A DNA stretch of 62,907 nt from Polynucleobacter sp. (GCA_030696845.1 JAUYRJ010000040.1:1-62907), one strand, 5' to 3'. Positions 41,701 to 50,072 are shown, counted from the first letter of the stretch. Notes: generated from the sequence alone by a model not told the origin. Translations and numbers: made by a program.

Positions 41701-42760
41701 GAACTTGCGTTTAATCGATGAGCATGGCCGTCAATTGGAGTTGGAGCGCAATCTAGCGCGTTTACGAGCCGACTATGGACAAGAGGCGCGCAGTGCATTT
41801 CAGGCGGTGGCTCAAGAGGCAGTAAGCTCTGAGGTCTTATCGCCAAGGACGGATAAGGCAAATAGCAATTCCACTCCGTCTACTGTCTTGCAGGTAACAG
41901 GCAGTTATAGTCAATGGGATTTTGGCGAGCTACCTGAAACCCTGGAAATTCAGAAGGGCAACAAAACCCTCTTTGGTTATCCGGCCCTAGTTGATCGTGG
42001 CGATGCGGTTGATCTTGAAGTGTTTGATGATTTGCTAGAGGCACGCAAGGTCCATTGGCAGGGTTTGCGGCGCTTATTTGCTTTAAATCAAAAAGATACG
42101 CTGAAAGCCTTGCAAAAGCAGTTACCTGGCGCACGCGAGATCGGCCTGTTGTTCATGCACATTGGGCAGGTCGATCTACTTATTGAGCAAATTTTGAATG
42201 TGGCAATTGAGCGGGCCTTTATGACAGACCCGCTACCCACCTCGGCGAACGCATTCACCGAGCGACTTGTTTCTGGAAAGCCGCGCTTAGCGCTGATTGC
42301 ACAGGAAATTGCTCGGCATACATTATCAGCCTTGCAGGCGTACGCCGAAACGCAAAAGAAATTGGCGCAGGCTAAGGCGGCTTCACCCAGCGCCCATGCC
42401 GATATGGTGACGCAGATTCAGGGCTTAATTTTTCCAAAGATGCTGGCTGAGGTGCCCTATACGCAGCTTGTGCATTTACCCCGATATTTAAAAGGGATTG
42501 CCCTGCGGATTGATAAGCTTCGCAGCAATCCTGCCCGAGATGCGCAGTGCCAGCGCGACTGGGAATCGGTGGCAAGGCCTTGGCAAAAACGCATACAGGG
42601 GGCGAAGGGGGTTTCCTATGCCATGCAAGAAGATCCCGCTTTACGCGATTTTCGTTGGCAGCTCGAGGAATTGCGAATTGCTTTATTTGCCCAGGAGCTC
42701 AAAACACCCACCCCAATGTCCTTAAAGCGGCTAAAAAAAGTGTTAGCAAGCCTGCATTAG
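38789..42760 (+). CDS. hrpA: ATP-dependent RNA helicase HrpA
   Basis: Large DEAH-box helicase implicated in rescuing stalled ribosomes and mRNA processing. Walker A GETGSGKTTQ is near residue 55, DEAH near 150, SAT near 182, and QRAGRCGR motif VI near 360. HA2 and OB domains follow, then a long C-terminal DUF3418 region characteristic of HrpA. About 1323 residues matches E. coli (1300). GTG 38786 is directly before ATG 38789; I choose the ATG. It diverges from argA. Confidence 0.94.
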   Translation: MPPINQSKSETVPASNTDRAGKRTLSIRFPEELPVSSQRNTIMDALRSNQVVIVCGETGSGKTTQLPKICLELGRGTINGGKLIGHTQPRRIAATATAKRIAQELGSPIGLDVGYQIRFTDKTTPTASIKLMTDGILLAQTQRDPLLKAYDTLIIDEAHERSLNIDFLLGYLRQLLPKRPDLKVIITSATIDAQRFSQHFTIGDRPVPVIEVSGRLFPVEQRYAPLEIEGKKEALDLSEGIAKAIGDLWREGASGSGDVLVFLPGEREIRDCAETLRKDSLLQQRFHPEVLTLFARQSVSEQERVFQSGNGRRIILTTNVAETSLTVPNIRYVIDSGLARVKRYSYRNKVEQLQIEPISQAAANQRAGRCGRVSDGICIRLYSQADYEARPKFTDPEILRSSLASVLLRMSALRLPKIQDFPFIDRPLGRAIADGIQLLDELGAIESEGDHNTFTLTTIGKALSDLPLDPRIGRILLAAREYHALREVTIIASALATQDPRERPLDQAAAADQAHLLFKDEKSEFLSFVKLWDWYHDALTHKHSNRQLEALCRSKFLSPRRLREWRDVHGQLHTMLGEKGWRENGLPATYEQIHLALLTGLLGHVAKKEEEERGPHAGSYLGARGIRPHIWPGSSLGKKAGAWILSGELQETSRLYARTIAKIEPQWVEKVAAHRLVKSLSDPFWDNRQGEVMAFERGSLYGLPIYHGRKVRYAPHDSQETRTLFIQQALVGAEMFGRMETPAQEKELEATAKKSFPSCFQFFWHNRKLIREIEALEHRSRRPDVLVDEQLLFAFYDSRLPVDVLSRSSMQAWLQKTDGAELSLRLDKADLMRHEAAGITVDRYPKQISMGGVQLNLTYHFEPGSPKDGVTLVVPLAMLNQIDGRRCEWLVPGMCEEKTLLLLKTLPQKLRRHCVPLPDYAKGFLQRMMDTKQFGQGDYIDTLITDLRREKGLEFKRTDFRPEALPAHCAMNLRLIDEHGRQLELERNLARLRADYGQEARSAFQAVAQEAVSSEVLSPRTDKANSNSTPSTVLQVTGSYSQWDFGELPETLEIQKGNKTLFGYPALVDRGDAVDLEVFDDLLEARKVHWQGLRRLFALNQKDTLKALQKQLPGAREIGLLFMHIGQVDLLIEQILNVAIERAFMTDPLPTSANAFTERLVSGKPRLALIAQEIARHTLSALQAYAETQKKLAQAKAASPSAHADMVTQIQGLIFPKMLAEVPYTQLVHLPRYLKGIALRIDKLRSNPARDAQCQRDWESVARPWQKRIQGAKGVSYAMQEDPALRDFRWQLEELRIALFAQELKTPTPMSLKRLKKVLASLH

Positions 42761-42785
42761 TCGACCAATTGCTTACAATGGAAGG

Positions 42786-43829
42786 ATGTCCTCTTTATTT
42801 CCAGTATTGCAACTTACCACCCTAAAAAACAGGCCTTCCTTGCTAAGGCAGTTAGTTCAATTGGGTATCGCCTCGGCTTTATTTGGTTTTGTTACCCACG
42901 CCTTGGCTGCAAACCCAGTCGAACCGAGTTTGGCGGTTGTGTTGAATTCGGGGGATGCCAGCGTCAGCCTGATTGATATGAAGACCCGCAAGGTCACTAA
43001 AACGATGCCGATCGGTAAAGAGCCGCATCACCTGATGATGACTCCAGATGAGAAGACTTTATTGATCGCCAATGCCGTTGGGAATGATATTGCTTTGATG
43101 AATCCCACTACGGGAGAGATACAAGGTCGGATTCCGAAAATTATTGATCCATACCAAATTGGGTATTCGCCAGATCACCGCTGGTTTGTATCCGCCGCTA
43201 ATCGCCTAGATCGGGTTGATATCTATGCTGCCCAAGGCGCAGATTTAAAGTTGGCTAAAACAATTGCAGTTGGTAAGACTCCAAGTCACATTGCCTTTAC
43301 TGCGGATAGCAAGATTGCCTTTGTAACGATGCAAGATTCAAACGAGGTGGTGGCGATTGATTTACCAACCCAAACGCTGCTATGGAAAATGCCTACGGGT
43401 CCAGCTCCCGCAGGCTTGTGGATGACTCCAAACGATCAGTATTTGTTGGTTGGGATTACGGGCGCTGATTACGTTCAAGTGATGGACTGGCGCAATCGCC
43501 AAGAAGTTAAAAAAATTATGACGGGTAAGGGCGCTCACAACTTTAGGCCGATGGGCGATCGCAAGCATGTATTTGTAACGAATCGAGTTGCTTCGACAAT
43601 TTCCTTGCTCAATATGAAAACCTTGGAAAAAGTTGGTGAGGTGACTGGCTTGCCGGCGGGTCCAGATGATATGGAGCTTACTCCAGACGGAAAAAATCTC
43701 TGGGTGACCTTTCGTTTTGCGCGCAAGGCAGGTGTGATTGACGTGCCGACAATGAAGCTCATCAGCGTCATACCCGTTGGTAAGTCACCGCATGGGGTTT
43801 TCTTTTACCCGCGCGCGCCTTGGGAGTAA
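42786..43829 (+). CDS. YncE/cytochrome-D1-like beta-propeller protein
   Basis: A 347-residue secreted protein with a signal peptide (LVQLGIASALFGFVTHALAA) and about seven propeller blades marked by repeated VGKTPSHIAFTAD, PAGLWMTPNDQYL and MELTPDGKNLWVTF segments. No c-type haem motif CxxCH is visible, so it is a YVTN-type propeller rather than a nitrite reductase. Such proteins are periplasmic and their ligands are mostly unknown. It is 16 bases upstream of the deacetylase-like gene and probably co-transcribed with it. Confidence 0.82.
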   Translation: MSSLFPVLQLTTLKNRPSLLRQLVQLGIASALFGFVTHALAANPVEPSLAVVLNSGDASVSLIDMKTRKVTKTMPIGKEPHHLMMTPDEKTLLIANAVGNDIALMNPTTGEIQGRIPKIIDPYQIGYSPDHRWFVSAANRLDRVDIYAAQGADLKLAKTIAVGKTPSHIAFTADSKIAFVTMQDSNEVVAIDLPTQTLLWKMPTGPAPAGLWMTPNDQYLLVGITGADYVQVMDWRNRQEVKKIMTGKGAHNFRPMGDRKHVFVTNRVASTISLLNMKTLEKVGEVTGLPAGPDDMELTPDGKNLWVTFRFARKAGVIDVPTMKLISVIPVGKSPHGVFFYPRAPWE

Positions 43830-43845
43830 AGGTCGGAAAACTGCC

Positions 43846-44646
43846 ATGGCTACAAAGATTAAACCCATGAGAAGTGCATTCGTATTGCTCTTTTTGGGGG
43901 TCTTAAGCATGCCCATAAACGCAAAAACGCCGGATGATGGCGTTTGTAAAAAACCCATTTACCTTACATTCGATACCGGTAATATGGCGGTTGCGCAAAC
44001 CGTGGCGGATATTTTGAGGCGCCAGCAAGTCAAAGCCACTTTCTTTCTGGCTAATGAGAAAACCATTCGAGGTGATTATTCTTTGGATGATTCTTGGAAA
44101 GGATTTTGGCAGGAACGCGTTAAAGAGGGCCATCAATTTGGTAGTCATACATACGATCATGTTTATTTGGTAAAAGATTTGCCACCCTCCAGCACAGGTA
44201 TTAAGCGCGTTCTGATGAAAGCGCAATTTGGCAATCAAGCTAACCGGGCGACGCCTTACACCGGCGCCGAAGTCTGCGCGGAAATACAGCGCGTCAATAC
44301 ACGCTTTCAGGAGCTAACCCAGCGTCCACTAGATGCCATTTGGCGAGCCCCTGGCGGTAAAACTTCGCCCGAGTTGATTGCGATGGGCGAGCAGTGCGGT
44401 TACCGTCATATTGGATGGTCGCCCGCCGGCTTTTTGGGGGATGAATTGGATTCAGGCAAGTATCCTAATCAAACGCTTCTGGATAAAGCCTTACGTACGG
44501 TCAAACCGGGCGATATTGCAATGGCCCATTTAGGCATTTGGTCTCGTCAGGACGCTTGGGCGCCCGTTGTATTGGAGCCTCTGATTGAGGGTTGGAAACG
44601 CAAGGGTTATTGCTTTGACCTATTACCGATCAGTGCATCAAAATAG
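43846..44646 (+). CDS. polysaccharide deacetylase-like (NodB homology) protein
   Basis: Carbohydrate esterase 4 fold with a signal peptide (MRSAFVLLFLGVLSMPINA). Motif 1 reads TFDTG rather than TFDDG, so the second Asp that usually binds metal is Thr. Motif 2 GSHTYDH retains both histidines. Motif 3 RAPGGKTS and a late HLGIWSR follow. It could act on exported polysaccharide, peptidoglycan or another N-acetylated substrate; with the altered motif activity is uncertain. ATG 43846 is preferred to the longer frame from 43777 because it lies outside the preceding gene and AAAGG is near. Confidence 0.8.
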   Translation: MATKIKPMRSAFVLLFLGVLSMPINAKTPDDGVCKKPIYLTFDTGNMAVAQTVADILRRQQVKATFFLANEKTIRGDYSLDDSWKGFWQERVKEGHQFGSHTYDHVYLVKDLPPSSTGIKRVLMKAQFGNQANRATPYTGAEVCAEIQRVNTRFQELTQRPLDAIWRAPGGKTSPELIAMGEQCGYRHIGWSPAGFLGDELDSGKYPNQTLLDKALRTVKPGDIAMAHLGIWSRQDAWAPVVLEPLIEGWKRKGYCFDLLPISASK

Positions 44647-44654
44647 AGCAAGCT

Positions 44655-45626
44655 ATGAACCTATTTGATTCCTTCGCTACCGCCTATGCGACGCTCCAAG
44701 AAAATTGCTTTCGTTTTATTGTTGAGCCTGTATTGTTTCATTTGGGATTAATTGCATGGGCCGAGGATGCATATGATGGCACCGAGTGGTTGCTGCTTGG
44801 CATCATCCAAATCGCAATTATTTTCTTGGTATTGCGCACTTGGGAAAAGCGAAATCCCGCCGAAGATCAAAGTGCCCACTCCACAGCCAAATGGCCCGAT
44901 ATTGCATATACCTTATTCCATCGTTTAGGGTTTTTTCAAGTCTTGGTATTTGTTGTTTTTTCTGGGTTATTTTTTCAACTGGAGTCTGTCTTGCACGATT
45001 GGCGTTTTGAGCGCCTCAATGTCGAAGATTGGTGGCCGGGCGTCACTACCATTCCCCTAATTAGTTTTTGTATTTATCTGGTTCTATTGGATCTTGTTGA
45101 TTACATATACCATCGCGCTTCTCATCGATTTCAATGGTGGTGGCAATTGCATGCCTTGCATCACAGCCAGCAGGCCATGAATGCCTGGTCGGATGATCGC
45201 AATCATGTGCTGGATGACATCATGCGCGCCTTGGTATTCTCATTCTTCGCAATGCTGTTTGGTGTGCCCCCAAGCCAGTTTATTTTGCTTGTGGTGTGCA
45301 GTCAGTTAATTCAAAGTTGGCAACATGCCAATTTGAAAATCGATTTAGGCTTAGGGCGCTACTTATTGGTTTCACCGATGTTTCACCGTTTGCATCATGC
45401 GGTTGGGTATGGACATGAGGCCAAGGGTAAGCCTGGGGTCTTGGGTGGCTGCAACTTTGGTGTACTCTTTCCGTGGTGGGATATGATTTTTAGAACCGCC
45501 GTATTTCCAGACGGGGTTTATCCTACCGGTGTACGGAACGTGCAAATGCCAAATCACATTTTGGCGCAGCAATGGCAAGCATTGCGCAATGCATTGCAAT
45601 CGGTGTTTGATCTGAATAGGAAATAA
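44655..45626 (+). CDS. sterol desaturase / fatty acid hydroxylase family protein
   Basis: Integral membrane di-iron oxygenase. The histidine clusters are YHRASH (HxxxH), LHALHHSQQ (HxxHH), and FHRLHH, with several membrane helices between (FFQVLVFVVFSGLFFQL; ISFCIYLVLLDLVDY). Substrates of bacterial homologues include fatty acids, hopanoids, carotenoids and ether lipids; sequence alone cannot decide. It follows the deacetylase-like gene by eight bases and precedes the EI24 gene by four, so an operon is likely. Confidence 0.85.
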   Translation: MNLFDSFATAYATLQENCFRFIVEPVLFHLGLIAWAEDAYDGTEWLLLGIIQIAIIFLVLRTWEKRNPAEDQSAHSTAKWPDIAYTLFHRLGFFQVLVFVVFSGLFFQLESVLHDWRFERLNVEDWWPGVTTIPLISFCIYLVLLDLVDYIYHRASHRFQWWWQLHALHHSQQAMNAWSDDRNHVLDDIMRALVFSFFAMLFGVPPSQFILLVVCSQLIQSWQHANLKIDLGLGRYLLVSPMFHRLHHAVGYGHEAKGKPGVLGGCNFGVLFPWWDMIFRTAVFPDGVYPTGVRNVQMPNHILAQQWQALRNALQSVFDLNRK

Positions 45627-45630
45627 GTCA

Positions 45631-46500
45631 ATGCAAGGTGTACAAAACGTATTTCGTTCGCTCGGTTTGGCGATGGTTGGCACCATGCACCCTCGGATGC
45701 TGTGGCTCAGCTTTCGCCCGTTTTTAATTGTCTCTATTTTCTGGGGAATTTTAATTTGGCTGATTTGGTCGCCAGCACTAGATCATTTGCGCATTTTTCT
45801 AACCACGTCGATCTTTACGAGCTGGATTCAGACAGTACTTAGCTGGGTTGGTCTTGATGAGGCGCGCGCCTGGATCGCCCCCTTGTTTTTGGTGATGCTG
45901 CTCATCCCGCTCATCGCAATTAGCCTGCTCGTGTTCATTGCCTTCTCCACTGTTCCCGCAATCGTGAATAGTGTCATGCGGCAGGGCGCTTATCATGGGA
46001 TTGAGGCGGTTGGTGGCAGTGGATTGATTGGGAGTTTTTTTTACACCATTTGGTCTGCGCTGATTTGTTTAGCCCTCATTATGCTCACCTTGCCTGTGTG
46101 GTGGATTCCGCCATTAGTTGCGATATTGCCGCCACTTTTATGGGGCTGGCTAACCATGCGTCTCATGTCCTATGACGTACTCGCAAAACACGCCAGCTCA
46201 GCAGAGCGGGATTTATTACTAGAGCGTTATCGCTGGGAGCTCTTGGGCATGGGGGTTGCTGCAGGGATGCTGGGCGCCGTACCCACCTTCTTTTGGGCGA
46301 CGTCAGCTTTGGCTTTAGTCCTGTTTCCATTTGTGAGTTTTGTCGCCCTGTGGATCTATTCCATTATTTTTGTATTTGCAGCGCTCTGGTTCGCGCATTT
46401 TTTACTGAGCGCCTTAAAAGAGTTGCGCGCGGAAGGGTTGGCTAAGGCGCCTCAAATCCATCACGAAGTCGTCGACATGGAGCCAGTTCAACATGACTGA
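45631..46500 (+). CDS. EI24 domain-containing membrane protein
   Basis: A 289-residue protein with about six hydrophobic segments, including PFLIVSIFWGILIWLIW, LFLVMLLIPLIAISLLVFIAF and FVSFVALWIYSIIFVFAALW. The order and the N-terminal FRSLGLAM pattern match the EI24 (CysZ-like) family. E. coli CysZ takes up sulfate, but many betaproteobacterial members are uncharacterised. It overlaps the following gene by eight bases. Confidence 0.8.
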   Translation: MQGVQNVFRSLGLAMVGTMHPRMLWLSFRPFLIVSIFWGILIWLIWSPALDHLRIFLTTSIFTSWIQTVLSWVGLDEARAWIAPLFLVMLLIPLIAISLLVFIAFSTVPAIVNSVMRQGAYHGIEAVGGSGLIGSFFYTIWSALICLALIMLTLPVWWIPPLVAILPPLLWGWLTMRLMSYDVLAKHASSAERDLLLERYRWELLGMGVAAGMLGAVPTFFWATSALALVLFPFVSFVALWIYSIIFVFAALWFAHFLLSALKELRAEGLAKAPQIHHEVVDMEPVQHD

Positions 46501-47332
46501 CGCGAAGCGCTTGCCAGCGGTAAGGCGATTTGGTCTCATTGTGATTGGCGATGAAATCCTTTCAGGCCGTCGTCAGGATAAGCACCTCAGTAAATTAATT
46601 GAGCTATTAAAAGAGCGGGGTCTGAGTTTGTCGTGGGCAAGGTACGTTGGCGACGATCCCGAGCAGATTGTGCAGTGTTTGCGCGAAACCTTTGCCAGCG
46701 GCGATGTGGTGTTTAGTACTGGTGGCATTGGCGCTACGCCGGATGATCACACTCGCGCTTGCGCAGCAAAGGCCTTGAGCCTTTCTACTGTATTGCATCC
46801 AGAAGCGAAAGAATTGATCGCCAAGCGGATTGTGGCAATGGCTGAAGGTGATTTAGCTAAGGCGGATTTATCTACCCCCGAGAATCAGCATCGCTTCAAA
46901 ATGGGGGAGTTTCCCGAGGGTTCTGAGATTATTCCTAACCCGTACAACCAGATTCCAGGGTTTCGGATTCGGGAGCACCATTTCTTTCCTGGCTTCCCGG
47001 TAATGGCTGCGCCCATGATGGCGTGGTGCCTTGATCAGCATTACGCGGATTTATTCCACCAAGAAAACTGGCTTGAGAAAAGTTTTATCGTCCCCGAAGG
47101 GATTGAGTCCCGCTTAACGCCTCTTATGGAGCAGATCGAGGCAGACTTTGAGGGTGTGAAAGTGTTTAGTTTGCCGTCAGTGGGTGACCCCGCTCGCGGT
47201 GGCGTATTTGCGCGACGCCACATTGAATTGGGTGTTAAAGGGCGCTCGGATTCGGTGCAATTGGCTTGGGATGCCTTACGAAAGGGCACTCTCGCTTTAA
47301 ATTATCCGATTCATGACCTTATTAAGCACTAA
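46493..47332 (+). CDS. molybdopterin-binding / CinA N-terminal domain protein
   Basis: A stand-alone MoCF_biosynth domain protein of 279 residues. GDEILSGRRQDKHLSKLIELLKERGL at the N-terminus and STGGIGATPDDHT near residue 80 are family signatures shared with CinA. The C-terminal nicotinamide-nucleotide amidase (PncC) domain of full CinA is absent. Homologues in Burkholderiales are annotated as competence/damage-inducible protein A, but the function is unproved. Its stop codon lies inside the first NtrC-type dyad of the glnA control region. Confidence 0.85.
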   Translation: MTDAKRLPAVRRFGLIVIGDEILSGRRQDKHLSKLIELLKERGLSLSWARYVGDDPEQIVQCLRETFASGDVVFSTGGIGATPDDHTRACAAKALSLSTVLHPEAKELIAKRIVAMAEGDLAKADLSTPENQHRFKMGEFPEGSEIIPNPYNQIPGFRIREHHFFPGFPVMAAPMMAWCLDQHYADLFHQENWLEKSFIVPEGIESRLTPLMEQIEADFEGVKVFSLPSVGDPARGGVFARRHIELGVKGRSDSVQLAWDALRKGTLALNYPIHDLIKH

Positions 47333-47340
47333 TATGGTGC
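47326..47340. promoter_or_regulatory. NtrC-type binding dyad, site 1
   Basis: GCAC-N7-GTGC matches the core of the NtrC consensus. It overlaps the stop codon of the upstream gene and is centred at 47333, 42 bp from site 2 (four helical turns). It lies about 175 bases before glnA. Confidence 0.65.
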
Positions 47341-47347
47341 ATTAGTA

Positions 47348-47359
47348 GGTTTATAAACC
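47348..47359. promoter_or_regulatory. 12-bp perfect palindrome between the two NtrC-type sites
   Basis: GGTTTATAAACC is centred at 47353.5, almost exactly midway between the two dyads. It could bind another factor or be chance. Confidence 0.35.
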
Positions 47360-47367
47360 CATTTTAA

Positions 47368-47382
47368 GCACCGAAATAGTGC
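47368..47382. promoter_or_regulatory. NtrC-type binding dyad, site 2
   Basis: A second GCAC-N7-GTGC centred at 47375. A degenerate GG-N10-GC arrangement at 47389-47402 is the only sigma-54-like candidate nearby; a TTTTTA-N17-TACATT pair (47391-47419) is an equally weak sigma-70-type alternative. Confidence 0.65.
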
Positions 47383-47507
47383 AATAATGGTTTTTAAATG
47401 GCCTGGCTTTCGGTACATTACTTACATAGAACCGGTGTTGTTTACAGGCGATATCTAGACATGCCTGTCACCACAGAATACGAATTCATTTTATTGAGGA
47501 GAATTGC

Positions 47508-48923
47508 ATGACAAAAACCGTCGCCGATGTAATGAAGTTGGTTAAAGAAAAAGAGTGCACCTTTGTGGACTTTCGCTTTGTTGATACCAAAGGTAAAGAG
47601 CAACATACCACCGTGCCCATTTCCCACTTCGATGAAGATAAATTTGAGAGTGGTCATGCATTCGACGGCTCGTCGATTGCTGGTTGGAAGGGTATTGAGG
47701 CATCCGATATGCTCTTGATGCCAGATCCAACAGCAGCCTACATTGATCCGTTTTATGAAGAGCCAACCCTCGTTATTACGTGCGATGTCATTGAGCCATC
47801 GGATGGTAAAGGGTATGACCGTGATCCACGCTCGATTGCTAAACGTGCCGAAGCCTATTTAAAGGGAACCGGCCTTGGAGATACCGCTTTCTTTGGTCCA
47901 GAGCCAGAGTTCTTTATTTTCGACGGCGTGCGTTGGGGCGCTGATATGCAGGGTTGCTTTGTTAAGGTAGAGTCGGAAGAGGCTCCTTGGTCATCATCGG
48001 CTGAAATCGAGGGCGGTAACACTGGCCATCGTCCAGGAAAAAAAGGTGGTTATTTCCCGGTAGCGCCTGTTGATACATTCCAGGACATGCGCTCAGAGAT
48101 GTGTTTGATTCTGGAGTCCTTGGGCATCCCTGTTGAGGTGCACCACCACGAAGTGGCTGGTCAAGGTCAAAATGAACTGGGAACCCGATTCAGTACATTA
48201 ACGCAACGTGCTGATTGGACCATTTGGCAAAAGTACGTAGTGCAAAACGTTGCGCATGCGTATGGCAAGACAGCCACTTTCATGCCTAAGCCAATCGTTG
48301 GTGATAACGGTTCTGGTATGCACGTTCATCAATCCATTTGGAAAAATGGCGAGAACTTATTTGCGGGTAATGGTTACGCTGGCTTATCTGAATTTGCGTT
48401 GTTCTACATCGGCGGCATCATTAAGCACGCCAAGGCGCTCAATGCGATTACCAATCCAGGCACCAATTCATACAAACGTTTGGTCCCTGGCTTTGAGGCT
48501 CCAGTCAAATTGGCTTACTCAGCCCGCAATCGCTCCGCTTCGATTCGTATTCCGCACGTTTCGAATCCGAAGGGTCGTCGCATTGAAACGCGCTTCCCTG
48601 ATCCATTGGCTAACCCTTACTTGTGCTTCTCTGCTTTAATGATGGCGGGTCTTGATGGCGTACAAAATAAGATTCACCCAGGTGAAGCGGCTGACAAAAA
48701 CTTGTATGATTTGCCGCCAGAAGAAGACGCAAAGATTCCAACCGTGTGCCATAGCTTAGATCAGGCCCTGGACTGCTTGGATAAGGATCGCGAATTCTTA
48801 ACTCGCGGCGGAGTGTTTACGAACTCGATGTTAGATGCCTATATCGATTTGAAGATGGAGGAAGTGACGCGTTTCCGCATGACTACCCATCCAATCGAAT
48901 TCGATATGTACTACTCACTCTAA
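47508..48923 (+). CDS. glnA: type I glutamine synthetase (GSI-beta)
   Basis: Assimilates ammonia into glutamine; dodecameric. [17 protein letters not shown] is near residue 50, [14 protein letters not shown] near 265, and [12 protein letters not shown] near 345. The adenylylation site is intact (NLYDLPPEE, Tyr near 400), so GlnE control is expected. Length 471 is standard. A strong GAGGAGA ribosome-binding site precedes the ATG. Upstream are two NtrC-type dyads; downstream are ntrB and ntrC. Confidence 0.97.
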   Translation: MTKTVADVMKLVKEKECTFVDFRFVDTKGKEQHTTVPISHFDEDKFESGHAFDGSSIAGWKGIEASDMLLMPDPTAAYIDPFYEEPTLVITCDVIEPSDGKGYDRDPRSIAKRAEAYLKGTGLGDTAFFGPEPEFFIFDGVRWGADMQGCFVKVESEEAPWSSSAEIEGGNTGHRPGKKGGYFPVAPVDTFQDMRSEMCLILESLGIPVEVHHHEVAGQGQNELGTRFSTLTQRADWTIWQKYVVQNVAHAYGKTATFMPKPIVGDNGSGMHVHQSIWKNGENLFAGNGYAGLSEFALFYIGGIIKHAKALNAITNPGTNSYKRLVPGFEAPVKLAYSARNRSASIRIPHVSNPKGRRIETRFPDPLANPYLCFSALMMAGLDGVQNKIHPGEAADKNLYDLPPEEDAKIPTVCHSLDQALDCLDKDREFLTRGGVFTNSMLDAYIDLKMEEVTRFRMTTHPIEFDMYYSL

Positions 48924-48938
48924 TCGAAGGAGTAGTCC

Positions 48939-50072
48939 TTGAGCGCAGGTCTGTTGCGCAATTCGTTCAAAGGGGCAGCTTCGGCTGCCCCTTTTGTTCC
49001 GAATTTGCTTGATCAATTACCCAATGCCGTCATTGTGTTTGATGGCGTAACGAAGCTGTTGTTCTATGCGAACCCGGCGGCGGAGTCGGCGCTTGACCTC
49101 TCGCGCAAGGTCATTGAGGGTCATCTTCTAAGTGAATTATTCGCAGAAAATAACGCTTTAAACCAGATGATTGCCGAGGTGACAGATGGTGTTACAGCTG
49201 CCCAGCGGCAAGAAATGGTCTTGCACGTTTTGCCAAATGCCATTCATCACGAGGCCAGTGCTGCCCATGTAGTTATTGCGCTGCTGGAGGATCCCGCGTT
49301 AGTCATGATGGAGTGGTTTCCAATTGATCAACAATTGCGCAGCGAACGCGATGAGCGCGTTACGCAGCAAGTCGAGGCTAATAAGCAGCTGATGCGGAAT
49401 TTGGCTCATGAAATTAAAAATCCTCTGGGCGGCATTCGGGGGGCGGCCCAGCTACTGGAATTTGAGCTGCCTGAGAAGGGTTTGCGTGAGTACACCCAAG
49501 TGATCATCAAAGAATCGGATCGGTTGCAGGGCTTGGTTGATCGGCTTCTAGCGCCGCACCGAAAAGCGCATACGGTGGAGTTAGTCAATGTCCATGAAGC
49601 ATTAGAGCGGGTTCGAAGTTTGGTGCTCGCTGAGTTTCCTAAAGGATTGCGGATTAATCGCAATTACGATACAAGCTTACCCGATATCTTGGGCGATAAA
49701 GAGCAGCTAATTCAGGCGGTATTAAATATTGCCCATAACGCTGCGCAGGCATTATCGGAAGAGATTCGCCGCGGTAGCGCTGTGATTGAGTTGCGTACGC
49801 GAGTGGCGCGTTCGGTAACCATTGCAAAGCAGCGATATAAGTTAGCCTTGGATTTACATGTGATTGATAACGGACCCGGAATTCCAGATGATATTCGGGA
49901 TCGCATTTTTTTTCCGCTGGTCAGTGGCAGAGAAGGTGGCAGTGGATTGGGTTTGACCTTAGCGCAAACCTTTATCCAACAACACCAAGGATTTATTGCT
50001 TGTGAAAGTCGCCCAGGCAATACTGATTTTCATATTCAAATACCGTATCGTACGCAGGAGATATCCGCATGA
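48939..50072 (+). CDS. ntrB: nitrogen regulation sensor kinase NtrB (GlnL)
   Basis: Cytosolic kinase/phosphatase that sets NtrC phosphorylation in response to PII. A PAS domain starts near residue 24 (LLDQLPNAVIVFDG). The H-box NLAHEIKNPLGGIRGAAQLL is near residue 155; the ATPase motifs NIAHNAAQAL, DNGPGIPDD and SGREGGSGLGLTLA follow. Length 377. TTG 48939 is chosen because AAGGAG lies just ahead. With that start, a terminator hairpin falls within codons 11-19; a later TTG near 49007 would exclude it. It overlaps ntrC by four bases. Confidence 0.93.
   Translation: MSAGLLRNSFKGAASAAPFVPNLLDQLPNAVIVFDGVTKLLFYANPAAESALDLSRKVIEGHLLSELFAENNALNQMIAEVTDGVTAAQRQEMVLHVLPNAIHHEASAAHVVIALLEDPALVMMEWFPIDQQLRSERDERVTQQVEANKQLMRNLAHEIKNPLGGIRGAAQLLEFELPEKGLREYTQVIIKESDRLQGLVDRLLAPHRKAHTVELVNVHEALERVRSLVLAEFPKGLRINRNYDTSLPDILGDKEQLIQAVLNIAHNAAQALSEEIRRGSAVIELRTRVARSVTIAKQRYKLALDLHVIDNGPGIPDDIRDRIFFPLVSGREGGSGLGLTLAQTFIQQHQGFIACESRPGNTDFHIQIPYRTQEISA
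48969..48995 (+). terminator. UUCG-loop terminator hairpin in the ntrB 5' coding region
   Basis: A perfect 11-bp stem (AAAGGGGCAGC with GCTGCCCCTTT) closes on a C(TTCG)G loop, the extra-stable tetraloop, and is followed by TTTT-G-TT. It sits 46 bases after the glnA stop. By appearance it is an intrinsic terminator that would reduce ntrBC expression relative to glnA. Confidence 0.8.

Noticed and set aside
47389-47402. Sigma-54 promoter for glnA from GG-N10-GC spacing
   Set aside because: Only the invariant dinucleotides match; the TGGCAC and TTGC contexts are absent, so I do not annotate it as a promoter.
48250-48639. 129-codon alternate frame inside glnA
   Set aside because: It lies fully within a highly conserved gene and follows its codon pattern; a shadow frame.
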